57,330 nucleotides of DNA from a virus: positions 1 to 57,330 of the IMG/VR virus record IMGVR_UViG_3300021963_000149; one strand, given 5' to 3'. How positions within the stretch are numbered: the stretch's first letter is position 1; every line of letters begins with the position of its first letter. The notes beneath the pieces are model-generated. The model worked only from the letters and a program-made list of their open reading frames with translations. It did no database searches and had not been told where the DNA came from. The translations under genes were made by a program, and so were the position numbers. Below are positions 33,301 to 45,500 of this stretch, piece after piece.

Positions 33301-36300
33301 GAGGTTGATGAATATGTAGCAGGAATTGTATTTCCTTGTCCTGCCAACTGAACGGTTCCTGGTGTTCCTAAGAAGGTTTCTAATCCAGTTGCTCCAATTT
33401 GAGATGTGTATGGGTTGTTTGTAAAGACACTAGTTGGTGCATTATAAGGACCTTCTCTATGATTACTTTGAGCGGCTCTAAATGTAATCTGTGGGTTAGA
33501 CAGTCCAACAACAGGTTGAATTCCAGTGTTTCTTACTGTACCAACAACGGTCTCTCCAACTTGGAAAGAACCAGAAATCATAGAAATTTCAAGAAGTTTT
33601 GGAACACAATATTTGGTTACATTAACTCCATCAAAGAAAGCATAAATTTGAGTAAGTGGTTTTAACTTCTTAGATACAAACTGAACATTTCTAGAACGCA
33701 TAAATGCAATGATCTCTCTGTTGACAACTCTGTCACCAACAGATTGCATATCAAATTGTTCAGTAATTACAGTTCTTGTGCCATTTCTGGTTGATGTTCC
33801 TGTATTAATGACTTCTCTAAAGGAATCTTCAAAAACTGTATCAGTTGTACTTTCTGTAAATGTTCTCGTTCTTCCACGACCACCACCACCTTGTCGTTGA
33901 GTAGGACCTAAATCACCTCTAACCTCTCTTGTTCTGGTTGTATCAATAATTTCTTGTCCAGTCCAAACAGTTTCCCATGCATTCCATAAGATAGGACTTA
34001 ATCCTGTTTGTGGGTCTAATCCTATTGTTCTTTGGGCATTAGCAATTGTTTCAGTATAATTACCTTCGGTATTAATAATTTTTGCTTCAATTCTTGCTGT
34101 ATCAACCCAAGTATCTGATGCCGGAGTTAATTCAAGAGTTGCTTGCCAGAAACTTACTAAGAAAGGTGTTATACTTTCAGTTCTCGTGGCAAAAGATTGC
34201 TTAAGCCACTCAACTTCAGTGTAGTTTAAGGTTACAACATCACTTGATCTCTTAATACCAGTACCTTCTGGTTGTAAAAATGCAAGGTCTTCGGTTGCAC
34301 TCACATTTTCAACTGGACCTAATTGTAAGTCAATTGAATTAGTGAAGTGTCTAGGTCTTAATTCCTTATTGGGAATATCAATACTATTTTTAACTTCTAT
34401 TCCCGACTCTTGTGGTAAAATTGTAGTAAAATTATCAACAAAAAAACCAGATTTAAATCTATTCAGTCCATTAGAATCTGGGATGAACAGATTTGCAGTG
34501 TTTGTTTCCAGTAAAGAAAGAGTCGTGTAATACTCAAGATTTTTGATTCTATCCTCAAGTTTTCTAATATCAGACATTCTATATCTTTTATGATTTAAGA
34601 AAGACAGAGATGCTGATTCCACATCATACAAATATGGAGGCATAAGAACCGATCCAATTTCCAAAGCATCATCAATTGGAATTGGTTTATCTAATTTTTC
34701 AGATGGCTCTCCATATTGGATTTCAAATCTCCCATCTTTTGTTAAATAAATTCTATCAATTCTTCCAACATAGAATGAGAAGTTTGTAACGATAGATTCA
34801 TCTGATGCTAAGATATTAGCAGCAGAGTTTCCAGAACCATTAAAACTTCTACCAAGGAACTCCAATGGAGACCTTGACCCCTCAAGAACACTGTATGTTG
34901 ATACTCTTGGTCTAATATCAATTATATCAGTATTTCTATTCCCATTAATTGTAAGAATATCGTTTTTATAATCAAATGTATCATATGAATTTTTAGTTGT
35001 AATATCACCATCATCAGATGATTCGTAATAAGCGTTAGTAAAATAAACCTTTAATCTCTTGGATGGCTCTTTTACATTACTTTTTCTTGTTATGAACCCA
35101 TGGTCATAGAAAGTTCCCTCTTGCCCAGAATTAAAAGTATAATTAGCAGAAACATTTCTACTTGGTGTCTCTAAAGTTGTGACAATTGCTTGTATTTTAG
35201 ATTCTTCAAAAGTAACAGTTTCTCCTTCTTTAAATGAGATTTGATTTTTTAGAACATATGTAATTTGAGAATCAGATAATTTTTCCGCAACGACAGCAAT
35301 TGCACCAGATGCAGAACCTGTAATTTTTTCTCCAATAACTAAATCGGAAGTTTTTCCTGTAGGACCGTTTAATGAAGATAATGTTACTTTTGGTGCTGAA
35401 GGATTTGCTGTTGTTGTAGACTCAAAAATACCAAGAATTCTAATAATATCTGGAGTGTTTAAACAAATATTTTCATCTTGAACTCTAGTTCCATATGGGA
35501 AATTGCCATAAGTAAGTCCATCATTTAAAGTTGTTGCTCCAACTCCAGAACCAGAAAGTTTTGACTTATCGACAACGATTGCATTAACTCTGTTTTGTCT
35601 CTTAACTTTTGCTTTTGGCTTTGATTTTGTAAGTGTTGCAACTAATGTTGCTCCAATATCATCTGAGGATAAATTATTAATTTGAAGAACTGTTGAACCA
35701 GAAGAGAATGAAAACTTATCTGAAGTAAGAACTTCAGTAACTCCATTAGATCTTACTAATGAATATCTCTCTTCATCAAATGGTAAGAAAGTTTCGTTAG
35801 TTCCAGCAGTTAAAGCAGAAGAGAGACGATTTCCAGAAATATTTACAGTATATGACTTTCTAATTACTAATGATGCATTTGTCAAATCTACATTTGAAAT
35901 ATTTCTCTTTGGCATCAAAGTGTATAATGTGTTATCAACAGAATCATTTAAAGGTGTAGATAATACTTTAAAATCTGTTACTGAAAGAGTTGATGATGGT
36001 GGAAGTTTTCCTTCTGCCACACCACTGACTGTGGTCACTCCTACAATTGTAATAGATGTAGAAGCAGTGCTTACAACTCTGGCAAAAATTGGATCTGCAA
36101 GATTTAGTCCCGTAAATTTAACTAAATCATTTCTTTTTACAAGATTACCTGGGAAAAGTGGATTTGTGCTAACAACAGTGCTTTCTCCAGAAGCAGCAAC
36201 ATATGCTGTAATTGTTGCAATACCAATATTGAAGGCATCTGTTTGAATTGTATCTGCAGAGAAAGTTTTTGCAAATCCTACATTACCTAAATCAGGTCCT

Positions 36301-37961
36301 CCATAAACTGATTTTACATTTGACATTCCAAAAGCAGTTACTCCTGTAGCAACTCTTGTATCTTCAATTCCATTAAAAATAAATGGTTCGTTTGCTACAA
36401 ATTCTCCCGATTTATTATAAACAGTTAATGCTGTTCCTGCTGCAACTGAACTTCTCAGGAATGCTGTCGCACCACTGTATTTTCCTTTGATAAAAGTTGG
36501 AACAGATAATGTAATTGGTTCATTCAGAGTGATATGTGAGAATAATTGAACATCATAAAGAGAAATGTCCCACTCGTTAATATTTGGATTTGATGAAGAA
36601 TATGAACCACCTTCTAAATTAAAATCATAAACTCTTGCTAATCCAATTTCTTTTCCTGGAGAGGTAATACTGTTAACACCTACTCTATTATCTCTTAAAC
36701 TTAAGATATAAGTGTTTCCAACTCCGACCACAGGATTTCCAAAAACACGATTTAATTTAAGAGTGGTTCCTGTAGTATAATTGATACCTTGATTTTCTAA
36801 AGTTTTTGTTGTTCTTGTCTTAGGTGCATCGATATAAGTTGTACTAATTGTTTCAATCTCATATCCTTTAACAAATGCTTTTCCTGGAGAAATTTGATAA
36901 AGTGCTAAATCTTCACTTGCTAAAGTTCCTGAATAAGTAAATTGACCTTGCTCAAAAACACCGTTATTTGCTATACCATCATTTAAAGAATCTTTAACTG
37001 TAATGTCAAAAGGAGTAACTGTATAGTCTCCAGATTCAGAGAAAGTTCTTCTTGCAAGTTCATCAGCAATTAAACTATATTGAGTATTTTTAACTTGAGA
37101 ACGTAAAATGCCATTGTTTACTGTTGCCAATTCAACAAAATTTGAGTCATTAAAATCATCAATAGCTTTGAAAAATAAAGAACAAGTAATCTTTAAACGA
37201 TCTGCTCCTGGAGCGGCATAATTATTAAATCCTTTAGAATTATCTGTTAATGTTTCGTCTTCATCGGCATTGATGATTTCTTCTTGAACTCTAAGACCAA
37301 TTCTTCCTGTGGGTGTGTTTGAATACTGCTGAAGAAGAATAGTTTCGTCCTGAACATTTACAAATGTTCCGCGAACAAAATACACACCATTTGAAATAGA
37401 AAAAGATGATGCTGTAGAAGTTGCATTTGTAGAGATTGCGGAAGCAAAAGACTCTCCAGATGGAATAAAAGTATTATTTAATGGTCCTGTAATAATATCA
37501 GTATCTGCCGCTAATAATTCGCCATCTAAAAATTGTTTAATATCTGGATTTTGCACCCCAGATGAAATATAAGAAACATAGATTGTGAGATTTCCTCTTT
37601 CAGAATCTTCTGATTTTAAAATTTTATCAATAATTGCAGTTACACCGGAAGTTAATCCTATGATTTTTCTTTTCAATAACTGCTCAACATAATATTCAAC
37701 AGGAACTCCAAGATGAGTGTTATTTAATTCAACTGCATAATAACTTTGGCTATATCCAGTGTTTCCTGGAATTACTTTTGCACCTTCTTTAAAAAAGTGT
37801 TGACCAAATTTATCAATTTGGTTTTGTAAAATTGATTGCAGACCAGTTAATTCTCTTGCTTGTACTGGATAACCTGGCTTAAATAAAATTCTGTAATAAT
37901 TATCATTTTCATCAAAGTCATCAAAATATGGAGAAACATTGAGATTAGTTTGCTGAGCCAT
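30366..37961 (-). CDS. Giant structural protein with DUF4815-like N terminus (gp9/gp10 position)
   Basis: 2531 residues. The N terminus, LNVSPYFDDFDENDNYYRIL and FKPGYPVQARELTGLQSILQ, is of the DUF4815 type found in large phage baseplate or tail-fibre proteins. Many beta domains follow, including GE-x-I-x-G-x-x-SGA modules, a Gly/Arg/Thr-rich stretch near residue 1360 (GGGGRGRTRTF), a GxGY repeat block at about residues 1945-2010 and an RG-x-x-P/GT module at about 2135-2180. The gene sits where T4 has genes 9-12, between gp8 and gp13. It may replace gp9/gp10-type adaptors and carry fibre attachment, which is inferred from position only. Confidence 0.85.
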   Translation of the reverse strand: MAQQTNLNVSPYFDDFDENDNYYRILFKPGYPVQARELTGLQSILQNQIDKFGQHFFKEGAKVIPGNTGYSQSYYAVELNNTHLGVPVEYYVEQLLKRKIIGLTSGVTAIIDKILKSEDSERGNLTIYVSYISSGVQNPDIKQFLDGELLAADTDIITGPLNNTFIPSGESFASAISTNATSTASSFSISNGVYFVRGTFVNVQDETILLQQYSNTPTGRIGLRVQEEIINADEDETLTDNSKGFNNYAAPGADRLKITCSLFFKAIDDFNDSNFVELATVNNGILRSQVKNTQYSLIADELARRTFSESGDYTVTPFDITVKDSLNDGIANNGVFEQGQFTYSGTLASEDLALYQISPGKAFVKGYEIETISTTYIDAPKTRTTKTLENQGINYTTGTTLKLNRVFGNPVVGVGNTYILSLRDNRVGVNSITSPGKEIGLARVYDFNLEGGSYSSSNPNINEWDISLYDVQLFSHITLNEPITLSVPTFIKGKYSGATAFLRSSVAAGTALTVYNKSGEFVANEPFIFNGIEDTRVATGVTAFGMSNVKSVYGGPDLGNVGFAKTFSADTIQTDAFNIGIATITAYVAASGESTVVSTNPLFPGNLVKRNDLVKFTGLNLADPIFARVVSTASTSITIVGVTTVSGVAEGKLPPSSTLSVTDFKVLSTPLNDSVDNTLYTLMPKRNISNVDLTNASLVIRKSYTVNISGNRLSSALTAGTNETFLPFDEERYSLVRSNGVTEVLTSDKFSFSSGSTVLQINNLSSDDIGATLVATLTKSKPKAKVKRQNRVNAIVVDKSKLSGSGVGATTLNDGLTYGNFPYGTRVQDENICLNTPDIIRILGIFESTTTANPSAPKVTLSSLNGPTGKTSDLVIGEKITGSASGAIAVVAEKLSDSQITYVLKNQISFKEGETVTFEESKIQAIVTTLETPSRNVSANYTFNSGQEGTFYDHGFITRKSNVKEPSKRLKVYFTNAYYESSDDGDITTKNSYDTFDYKNDILTINGNRNTDIIDIRPRVSTYSVLEGSRSPLEFLGRSFNGSGNSAANILASDESIVTNFSFYVGRIDRIYLTKDGRFEIQYGEPSEKLDKPIPIDDALEIGSVLMPPYLYDVESASLSFLNHKRYRMSDIRKLEDRIKNLEYYTTLSLLETNTANLFIPDSNGLNRFKSGFFVDNFTTILPQESGIEVKNSIDIPNKELRPRHFTNSIDLQLGPVENVSATEDLAFLQPEGTGIKRSSDVVTLNYTEVEWLKQSFATRTESITPFLVSFWQATLELTPASDTWVDTARIEAKIINTEGNYTETIANAQRTIGLDPQTGLSPILWNAWETVWTGQEIIDTTRTREVRGDLGPTQRQGGGGRGRTRTFTESTTDTVFEDSFREVINTGTSTRNGTRTVITEQFDMQSVGDRVVNREIIAFMRSRNVQFVSKKLKPLTQIYAFFDGVNVTKYCVPKLLEISMISGSFQVGETVVGTVRNTGIQPVVGLSNPQITFRAAQSNHREGPYNAPTSVFTNNPYTSQIGATGLETFLGTPGTVQLAGQGNTIPATYSSTSTILNVDTYSLSLQAQGEFSGYVETGMILVGQTSGAQATITNLRLISDLGANLIGSFFIPNPNVGTNPRFATGTKKLTLINNSDNNANTADTIAEESFSSSGTLETVQENIISVRNARVEIKQEIETAAARRTTGPQLTGTRVISQTTRSQTVTEWYDPLAQSFQVQDETGVFITSCDVFFQTKDDMDIPMTFQIRTMQGGTPTQKILPFSEIVVDPSQIKTSQDGTVPTRFTFKAPVYLEGGVDYAICLASWSTKYRVFISRVGESDLVTDEFISNQPYLGSLFKSQNASTWEPSQWEDLKFTLYRAEFEPSGTLEVYNPVLGEGNGQIPKLMPNSVILNSRRVRVGLGSTLQEVVGVATGLQFGNTVSQQGTNATGNYVGSAGIATGTLGIINAGIGYTPASGSFTFAGVGLTNITGTGKNITANVTVENGVAIAATVVTSGTGYQVGDVLGISTIGNVSVGRNIRLSVVSIASTNEIVLDNVQGDFVVGVGKTLRYTNSLGITTDFNAARGGNVTPSIIEVVSDGLHAVVNHKNHGMYHETNRVTISGVESDVVPTKLVLPYASDSTAPISVDDSSGFGTFENVGVGTTNLGYLLIGSEVISYSSVSAGSISGITRGSNPKNYLSGTPVYKYELGGVSLRRINKTHLLDDVTVSNPLTFDSYNIKLDMASSGVARTDGTSFPKLYANQTKSTGGLNVRATQNIPFEIITPMIQNITVPGTNVTAEMRTVSGTSLNDGSGTGADVPFVNKGYEPITLNKSNYLNSPRIIASRINETSNNSIQAFPGDRSFNIKLNLSSVDGRLSPIIDIQRMNAILTSNRVNNAISNYVTDNRVNTLTEDPTACQYISKENVLETSASSIKIVLSAHINDYSDIRAFYAISDSENFNPIFVPFPGYDNLNAKGEVISVSNSNGKPDNYVSLSDARGFLSEDLDYKEYTFTANNLPSFRTYRIKFVLTSTNQAYVPRVRELRVITLA

Positions 37962-37967
37962 AGTTAG

Positions 37968-39518
37968 TTAGAACTGCAATATAACTTTGATATCTTCTTT
38001 TTGATTTGAAGATCTTGTGATTGATGGTCTATTGTCCACATAGATAATGTTTCCAGAATATTTTTTAACCTCTGGATTTGACAAACCATTGGCAAATGTT
38101 TGACCAAGATAATATGTCCTATTATTTATTGAGGTAGAGACACCGCTAAATGAAGTGCTTATTGATAAATTGATACTACCACCAACAATTGTTAAATTGC
38201 CACCAGTAGATGGAGCAGAAGTAAATCTAGTAAGATTATATCCGTATGTTGGAGAAGTTTGTGCAGTTCCGACTGTATTAAAACCTGCAAGAGTTCTTTC
38301 TTGCCAATATTTTAAAACACCGGTGACTTGATCATAACTAATAACCTTACCAACAGCAGTAACCCCCGTTCCAACTGTTTGAGTTACAAGCGCATCTGGA
38401 ACAAATGATGCTGAACTATATCCCGCTCCTGTTAATCTAAGAGCATATGCAGCACTTGCTTTATCTTGTGTTAAAAGTTGTGATGAGCCATATGCTAAAG
38501 GATTCTCGACAATTCCAATTCTAGCAACTTCATTACCTGTTATAAAATCTGGATTTTCGGAGTCATTTTCAATTCTTGCATATAAAAGAACATTAGTTGC
38601 TCCCAACTCTTTATAAATGTCCGAACCATGTCCACCTTGAGGTGGAATAATTACATCTAAAATTGGAGGAGATGATGGTGATGGAACTCCACCGGCAGTT
38701 AAATCTACATTGCCAAAAGTATATCCCGAACCTTGATTTGATACTGTTATACTTTCAACCTGTTGGTCATTATTTACTACCACTGTGCATTCCGCACCAT
38801 TTCCATCTCCTTTAATTGGAACTCTTGTATATGTTCTATTTGCGGTTCCAACACCAACTCCTCTGTCTTTTATAACAATTACTTTGATTCCACCATCAAC
38901 AGCATTATCCCTAATAGATGCATTTTCACTATTAGTTTTCCAATTGCTTGGAACTGGCATAAATTCAGTTGAATCAAATTTTATTAATTCCGATGGTTTG
39001 ATGGTATAAAGATATTTCCAAATATAACCATCACCACTTGTACCTGCGGCTCTTGGTTCTAAATCAGTAAATGTTGGTTCATCTAATGAAGGTTTACCAT
39101 CTGGAGTTTCTGGTGCAGTTCCATTTTGTAAACAAATATAGACTCTATAGTCACTGTTTACTATAAAATAATTTGCAGAGTATAATGATGTGCCACTTGA
39201 ATTTTTTGGCACATTTGAAATGCTATAGTCATGACGATAATAATCGTAAGTAATTCCAGAAGACCAATTATTTTTTCTTACAACCTGTTTAACATCACTT
39301 GATGTTATTTTCTTTAATGCTATTACTGTATCCCAATAATCACTTTCTGAACTAAAATTATCTGTTGGACTTGGTGGATTTGTATTCCAATCAGATTGAA
39401 TATTATTTGGATTTGGTAGTCCAATGAATGCATAATAAGAATTTGTTGAGGTGGAAACTGCCCCAACAAAGTTTTTAGCATTCAATATTCTAATCTGATC
39501 AGTTATAATAGCAGCCAT
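37968..39518 (-). CDS. 8: gp8, baseplate wedge protein (expanded)
   Basis: 516 residues against 334 in T4. The middle SGDGYIWKYLYTIKPSELIK followed by FMPVP and the C-terminal YSGNIIYVDNRPSITRSSNQ followed by KEDIKVILQF match T4 gp8 (GDGYVWEYLFEI; YMENRPPI then EEINILFTF). The extra residues between them carry a GxGY repeat (VESITVSNQGSGYTFGNVDL) and beta domains. gp8 links gp7, gp6 and gp10 in the wedge. A late-type ATAAATA is only about 16 bases upstream. Confidence 0.9.
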   Translation of the reverse strand: MAAIITDQIRILNAKNFVGAVSTSTNSYYAFIGLPNPNNIQSDWNTNPPSPTDNFSSESDYWDTVIALKKITSSDVKQVVRKNNWSSGITYDYYRHDYSISNVPKNSSGTSLYSANYFIVNSDYRVYICLQNGTAPETPDGKPSLDEPTFTDLEPRAAGTSGDGYIWKYLYTIKPSELIKFDSTEFMPVPSNWKTNSENASIRDNAVDGGIKVIVIKDRGVGVGTANRTYTRVPIKGDGNGAECTVVVNNDQQVESITVSNQGSGYTFGNVDLTAGGVPSPSSPPILDVIIPPQGGHGSDIYKELGATNVLLYARIENDSENPDFITGNEVARIGIVENPLAYGSSQLLTQDKASAAYALRLTGAGYSSASFVPDALVTQTVGTGVTAVGKVISYDQVTGVLKYWQERTLAGFNTVGTAQTSPTYGYNLTRFTSAPSTGGNLTIVGGSINLSISTSFSGVSTSINNRTYYLGQTFANGLSNPEVKKYSGNIIYVDNRPSITRSSNQKEDIKVILQF

Positions 39519-39533
39519 TTTAGGTTTTTTATT

Positions 39534-39540
39534 TATTTAT
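39534..39540 (-). promoter_or_regulatory. Late-promoter-like ATAAATA upstream of gp8
   Basis: Minus-strand CATAAATAAATA, about 16 bases before the gp8 ATG; the leader would be short, so confidence is modest. Confidence 0.38.
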
Positions 39541-42500
39541 GAACTGTAGTTTTGATACTTGAGAGATTTATTTCTCTTAACAACTGGTCCTGTTTGAATT
39601 CCAACAATACCTTTTGTTGTAGTAACATTGTAAGATTGGAGTTTATTCCTCTCAGATAAAAGAAGTCTTCCCCAACTATACTCTCCATAGAAACTACTAT
39701 ATCCAAGTCCAGGTATTGTTAATCCATTAAAACTAGAGACACTAACAGTAACTCTAGTAACAACAGTCACTCCAAGTCCAATCGCACCTGTAGTTGCAAT
39801 TCCTACGCTGGCAACTCTATAAATGTTGTCCAAGAATGTTGTTCCAACTCCAACAACAGAGTTTCCTTCTCCTAAAGAAGTAACGCCATTTCCAACATTT
39901 GAATTATAAACAATAAAATAATAACCAGTATCAATTCCACTTCTGGTTGTAAACGATGTAACATCTGCGTTTCGTAAAGATGAATTTTGAGGAATCACTA
40001 AATCAAATACAATTCCAGTTACTGCTGCTCCAACTGATGTTGTTGAAATTCCAGTAATAATTCCATAATCTCCTTGGTAAGAGACAATAGTGTTGTCTTC
40101 CGTTGTAAATGTTGGTGGACCTATTAATACAACAGGTGGATTTGTATCGGTGTATCCAGTTCCAGGTGAAGTTACTGATATGCTAGATACTGTTCCTCCA
40201 GCAGATATGACTGATGTGGCAAGAGCTCTTGCTGTTGTTCCCAATCCAATTGGATTTTGAATATTAACTTCTGGATTTGTACTATAACCAACACCACCAT
40301 TAGATATTACAATAGAAGATATTGTACCAGCAGCAGAAACTAAAGCAGTTGCTGCAGCAGAAATCTTATCAGTATTATTAACAATGATAATCTCTTTTTG
40401 GAAATCTACAGACACAACATTTTCATTTGTTGGGTTAAAGAATGGTCTAATATTATCAACAAAAACAACTGTAGATCCAATTCCAACTGATTGAATCAAA
40501 TAAGATGAAGGGAAGATTAGAGGTTCATACAACTCTCTTGCTTTACTTACAACTTGACCATCAATAATTCTATCTTCAGTTTGTCTGCACCATTCAACTG
40601 GTCTATAAAGAGTATTATCTTCGGAGAGACCAGGACCATAATAAACTGTTGTATCAGTTGAATTTGAAGAGGTAACTTCCGTTACTGTTCTTGTGCTTTG
40701 TTGTAAGAAAGATTGTTGATTAAGAACATTACTATATCCAATTGTTAAATCATCACCTGCTTTAACAGTATCAATTACTTCTCTATCAATAACATCAGAA
40801 CCACCAGTTCCTTTGTAGAAAATAAATTTAAGTGCATCTCCAGATTTTGGAGCCTCCTCAAAAGTTATACTACTACCACCTGTAAATGTATAAGATTCAC
40901 CAGGAACTTGAAGAATATCATTGATAAAGATTAAAAGTGTATCTTGAACAGTGATATTTGAACCTGGTTTTGCTTGAATTGAAAGTCTGTTGCCATTATT
41001 ACTAATTGGGAAAGTTTTTCTAGTACCATTAAACAGATTTGAAAAATTATCTAATACCTGAAGTTGTCCAACAGACCAAGCAGAGAATGAATCTTTATCA
41101 GATTCTTGTACTGTAATTTGAAACTCCTTAAAGTTTGCGCTTGAAGTCGTTGGTATTCCAGTTAATCCACCAGTTGGAACTGTTAAAATTTGTCCAACAC
41201 CATATCCATATCCTGTATTTACGATTTCAAAATCAATAACACTAGAACCTTGTCCAACTACAACATTAATTTTTCCTTGAGCACCGCCACCACCTGCAGA
41301 ATCTGCACTATAAACTAATGGAATATTTGTATATGAAAGCGGAGGATCGATTACAACATATGGTGGATTTGTTGAAGTATAACCAACACCTGGGTTTGTA
41401 ATTGCAATGCTAACCACATGACCATTGCTAACAACGGCAGTTCCAATAAATTCAATGTTTGGAGTTTCTCTGGAAGAAAGTGCAACGCCAACACGAACAG
41501 TTTGTACGCCAACTCTATAACCTGAACCACTGTTACCAATACTTACGAGAGAAATTGTTCCTGCAGCAGAAACAACTGCTGTTCCTCCAGCACCAATAAG
41601 AGGTTGATATCCAAATCCTGCAGTTGAACCAACAGAAACAATCACTCCACCAACAGGTATGTTTGCATTATTTGGATCATAAGCAACAGAACTTGCAGTT
41701 CCAGTAAATGAAATTGTTGTAATTCCAGATGCTTCATTTAATGTATAATCATATGTCAGTCCTGGACCTTGGAAAATGCCATTGACTAAAACAATAGCAT
41801 TATTTGTTGCAACACCAATTACATTTGATTTATTAGATGTAAGAGTAAAGTTTTTAGTTTGTCCCGTAAAGTTTTGAGAAATATCATCATAAACATAATT
41901 CTTAGCGTAGGTTTCTTCTGTTCCTCCTTGAATTCCAGAACGAGTAAAGACTCTTCCATTAAAACTTGATGAAGTTGTAATACCAATCCAGTCTCTATAT
42001 TGAGGTGGATCTGTTATGCTTCCAATTGGGTTGTTACCGTATGGGGCTTCAATAAAGTAAATCATATTATCAACAATATTGTAGTTGCCCTGAATTTTAG
42101 TTACCTTAGCTCCTGTGGAATGTCCAGCAATGGTTGTTCCAAGCCAAGAGCGAGCAACTTTAACTGCGTTAGTGCTTCCAATTCCAACACCAAGAACTTT
42201 CATAATTTCATTATCAACTTGAACATAATCTGCACCAAAGAATGATGTTATACCACTAAAATATGCCACATCTTCGGTGACAAGAAACTCTCTAGATAAA
42301 GAAGTCGTTACTGAAGTGCCAACGATTGGGGACTGTATAGCATTATCAATAGATACTAAAACTTTTTGATTTTGATTTTTAGATGTTATACTATGAGATG
42401 TTCCTATGCCTACAGAAGTAATATCAAGAGCAACGGGGTTTCTCTTAAGAGCATTTTCAGCAGTTGCTGCAAATCTTATTTTATTCTCACTAACTTTAAT

Positions 42501-45500
42501 TACAAATACTGATGAAGGAAGTTTGTCTGTGGTTCCAATTCCAATAATTGATGTGGTTCCAATTCCTATGCAATTAGTAGTAATTCCAGTTTGTGGTGCA
42601 TAAGAAACTTCTTCACCGCTAACAAAGAAATGATTTGGTAAAATTACTGAATTATCAGCAACATCAACAATATTAGAATCTGTACCATCAAACACTCTCT
42701 TGAAAATTGGATATGTTTTATGGGTTAAATTAAAATCTTTTTTAATAGTCGCTTCAGTTCCAACATAGATTACAAATCCACTATCAATAGAAGCATTATT
42801 AAAGTCTTTATATGCCTCTCCAGATGGGTTTTCACTAATTCTAAGTGCATGAGTTAATGTTTTAATGTGAGCATTAATTCCGCTATTTGGTGTAAATGTT
42901 AATTCAGTAATATCGCCTGTTCTCTTTCCACCAAAAGTTCCTAATCCTGCAGATGTTTCAACATTTGCATATTCTGTCAAGTATACTTCGTTATTATCAT
43001 CTAAAATAATAATTTCGCAGAATTGATGATTATTATTTGTAGTATCTGAAACTTGTACTAAACAATATGCTGCATCATAATCATTAAAATAACTTGCAAC
43101 TCCAACAGCAGATGGAGATCCAGAGGCTGCAATATTCGTAGATTTTGCAGTGAGTTGACCATATGACATTGCAAAAGTACCAAGTCCAGTATATCCTTCG
43201 GAAGAAATTGCAACAACAACTGTATTGAGTTTGGCAGTTACAATTCCAACTGCTGGTGTGTAGTCAATTTTGATGTCTGAACCAGAGAAATATGGATAAT
43301 ATGTTCCAAGACCAGACGAAGAAAACGCATCAAGAGAATGAATAGTCAATTGACCATACTCCAACATTTCAACTTCTGTTCCGTCATGAACAAGATTCAA
43401 TTCTTCATATTCGCATCTACCATCATCTGTTTCAATATTAACTAAAATCTTTGCGGATCTTGTTCCAGAAGATGTTGTTCCAACTCCCGCAAGAGTAACC
43501 ATTGTTTGTGCTATAGCACCATTAGCAAGAATACTGGATGTTGCAATACTAACCAATGCACCATTAAATCCCGATGCAGTAGACACGCCAATAGTAGTGC
43601 TTCCAATTGAAGCAAGATTTGTTGTGCCCATATCAAGTTGGTCAATATTATATGCCAAAGGAACAACATTATAATTGTTTAAAGTATATTTTGTTGGATA
43701 GTAATTGAGAACACCATCAGAACCGTCAACAACATAGTCAAAAGAACCAAGGTCTAAAACAGATTCAACTCTTCCATACTGATTAATCATTGAGAAACCA
43801 CGACCAATGTCATTTAAGACCGTGACCATCATTATCTGCCTTTCGCCAGTGTAAAGTCTGTCTCTTACATATACAATGAATTTTTGTGCTCTTCCATCAG
43901 CAAGTCTCTTTCTAAAAACTTCCGTGTATGGTGTGGATCTTGGATTATTATTAAATTCTCCACTAACATCATCAATTGTTAATACTCTGTTAGATATTGA
44001 TTCTGCATAATCTGTTAAAATTCTAGTTTTAAAGATTATCTCATCAGAAAAAGCGAGAGTATTATTTGAAAGATAAGTTTCTGAAACTAAATCAAAATTT
44101 GGAACACAATTTAAATCATATGAGCTAATTAAATCAAGTTGATTAGTTACTGTTCCAATAGGACGAAGGGTTAAAGTATCTACTAATAAAGAAGGGAGTT
44201 TAGATTCTATCTGCAAATCGCTGAATTTTTTAAATCCAGAAGTGTGATTTAATGAACTAACAACATCACTCCATTCTTCATAAGGAACTTTAGATTTTAT
44301 TGAATAGGAGAAACTTTGATAATATTCATTATCATGAATTCTTTGAAGTTCATCACTCAAAAATCCAGTTGAGTATTCCCAACCATTTTCAACTACGGAA
44401 TAGTAATCTAAACCATAATTGGACTCGAACGCTACAACTTCTTTTATCAGTCCTTTGGCACCAGTTTGTGGTGAATTTATTATTTTACCTGCAGTAAAAG
44501 TGTGAGAAGTTTCAACAGTTAAGTACTTACTGTCAGTATCCCAATCAAATACAACTCCAGATGCATTGCCATCAGTAACTTCATTAGATTTGACAAAATT
44601 ATTTGATTTTAAAACTGGATTAAATTGTGGGAAATATTTTTCTGGAACTAAAGTCATTGATGAATTTTCAGAATCAAAGTTGCCTGGATATTCTCCATCG
44701 TTCACATATCCACTCATTGTGTATGTTACAATCCCAGCGCCGCCACCAAGATTGGGGTGAGTTTTAGTCACCGTGAATAAAGAGTAGTTGTATGAAGAAG
44801 AATTAAATCCTTTTCCAGTTGAACCTACACCAACACTGACTCCCTCTACTAAAATTTTATCATTAACCGACAATGGGAAAGAATCGCTATATTCAGTTTT
44901 TAAAGTAGCGGTTACTTCTTGAGTTGCGGTGTTGTAAGTAATAGTAGAAACTCTAACTCCGTTTGGATTTTCTGTTGGAATAATTGTTGGTTTTGTATTC
45001 GATAATTTTAAACTATTTTGAATAATTTCTACTTTGTCTTTACCAAGGACATATTTTAAATCAACATCATCAATTATATTTTTTGTTTTTCCGTCAAGAA
45101 CAATAAGTTTTGGTGCTATTGTATATCCAGTTCCAAAAGAAGTAATACCAATATAGTCAAATCCTGTCAGAGGTTCAACTTTTAAAACCTGCGGAATACT
45201 AGCATCTGGTTTTAGAGTTAAATCTGATGGGTAATCAAATCCAATATTTTCTATTTTTGTAGTTTTAATCTTACCAATTGTTTTACTTGAAGCTTCTAAT
45301 ATTGCTCCTGTTCCATAAGTAGAAGCAACTGTTGTAATACCTGGAACTTTTGAATAACCTTTTCCTTTATCACTTATTTTTGTAGAAAAAATAGGACCAA
45401 AAGCATTAATTGAGTCTGTTGTGTAACTTATTTCAGATTGGGAAGAATTATATGAAGAGGACTCTGGGTATTTGGTTAAATTGTATAAAAATGTATTTTC

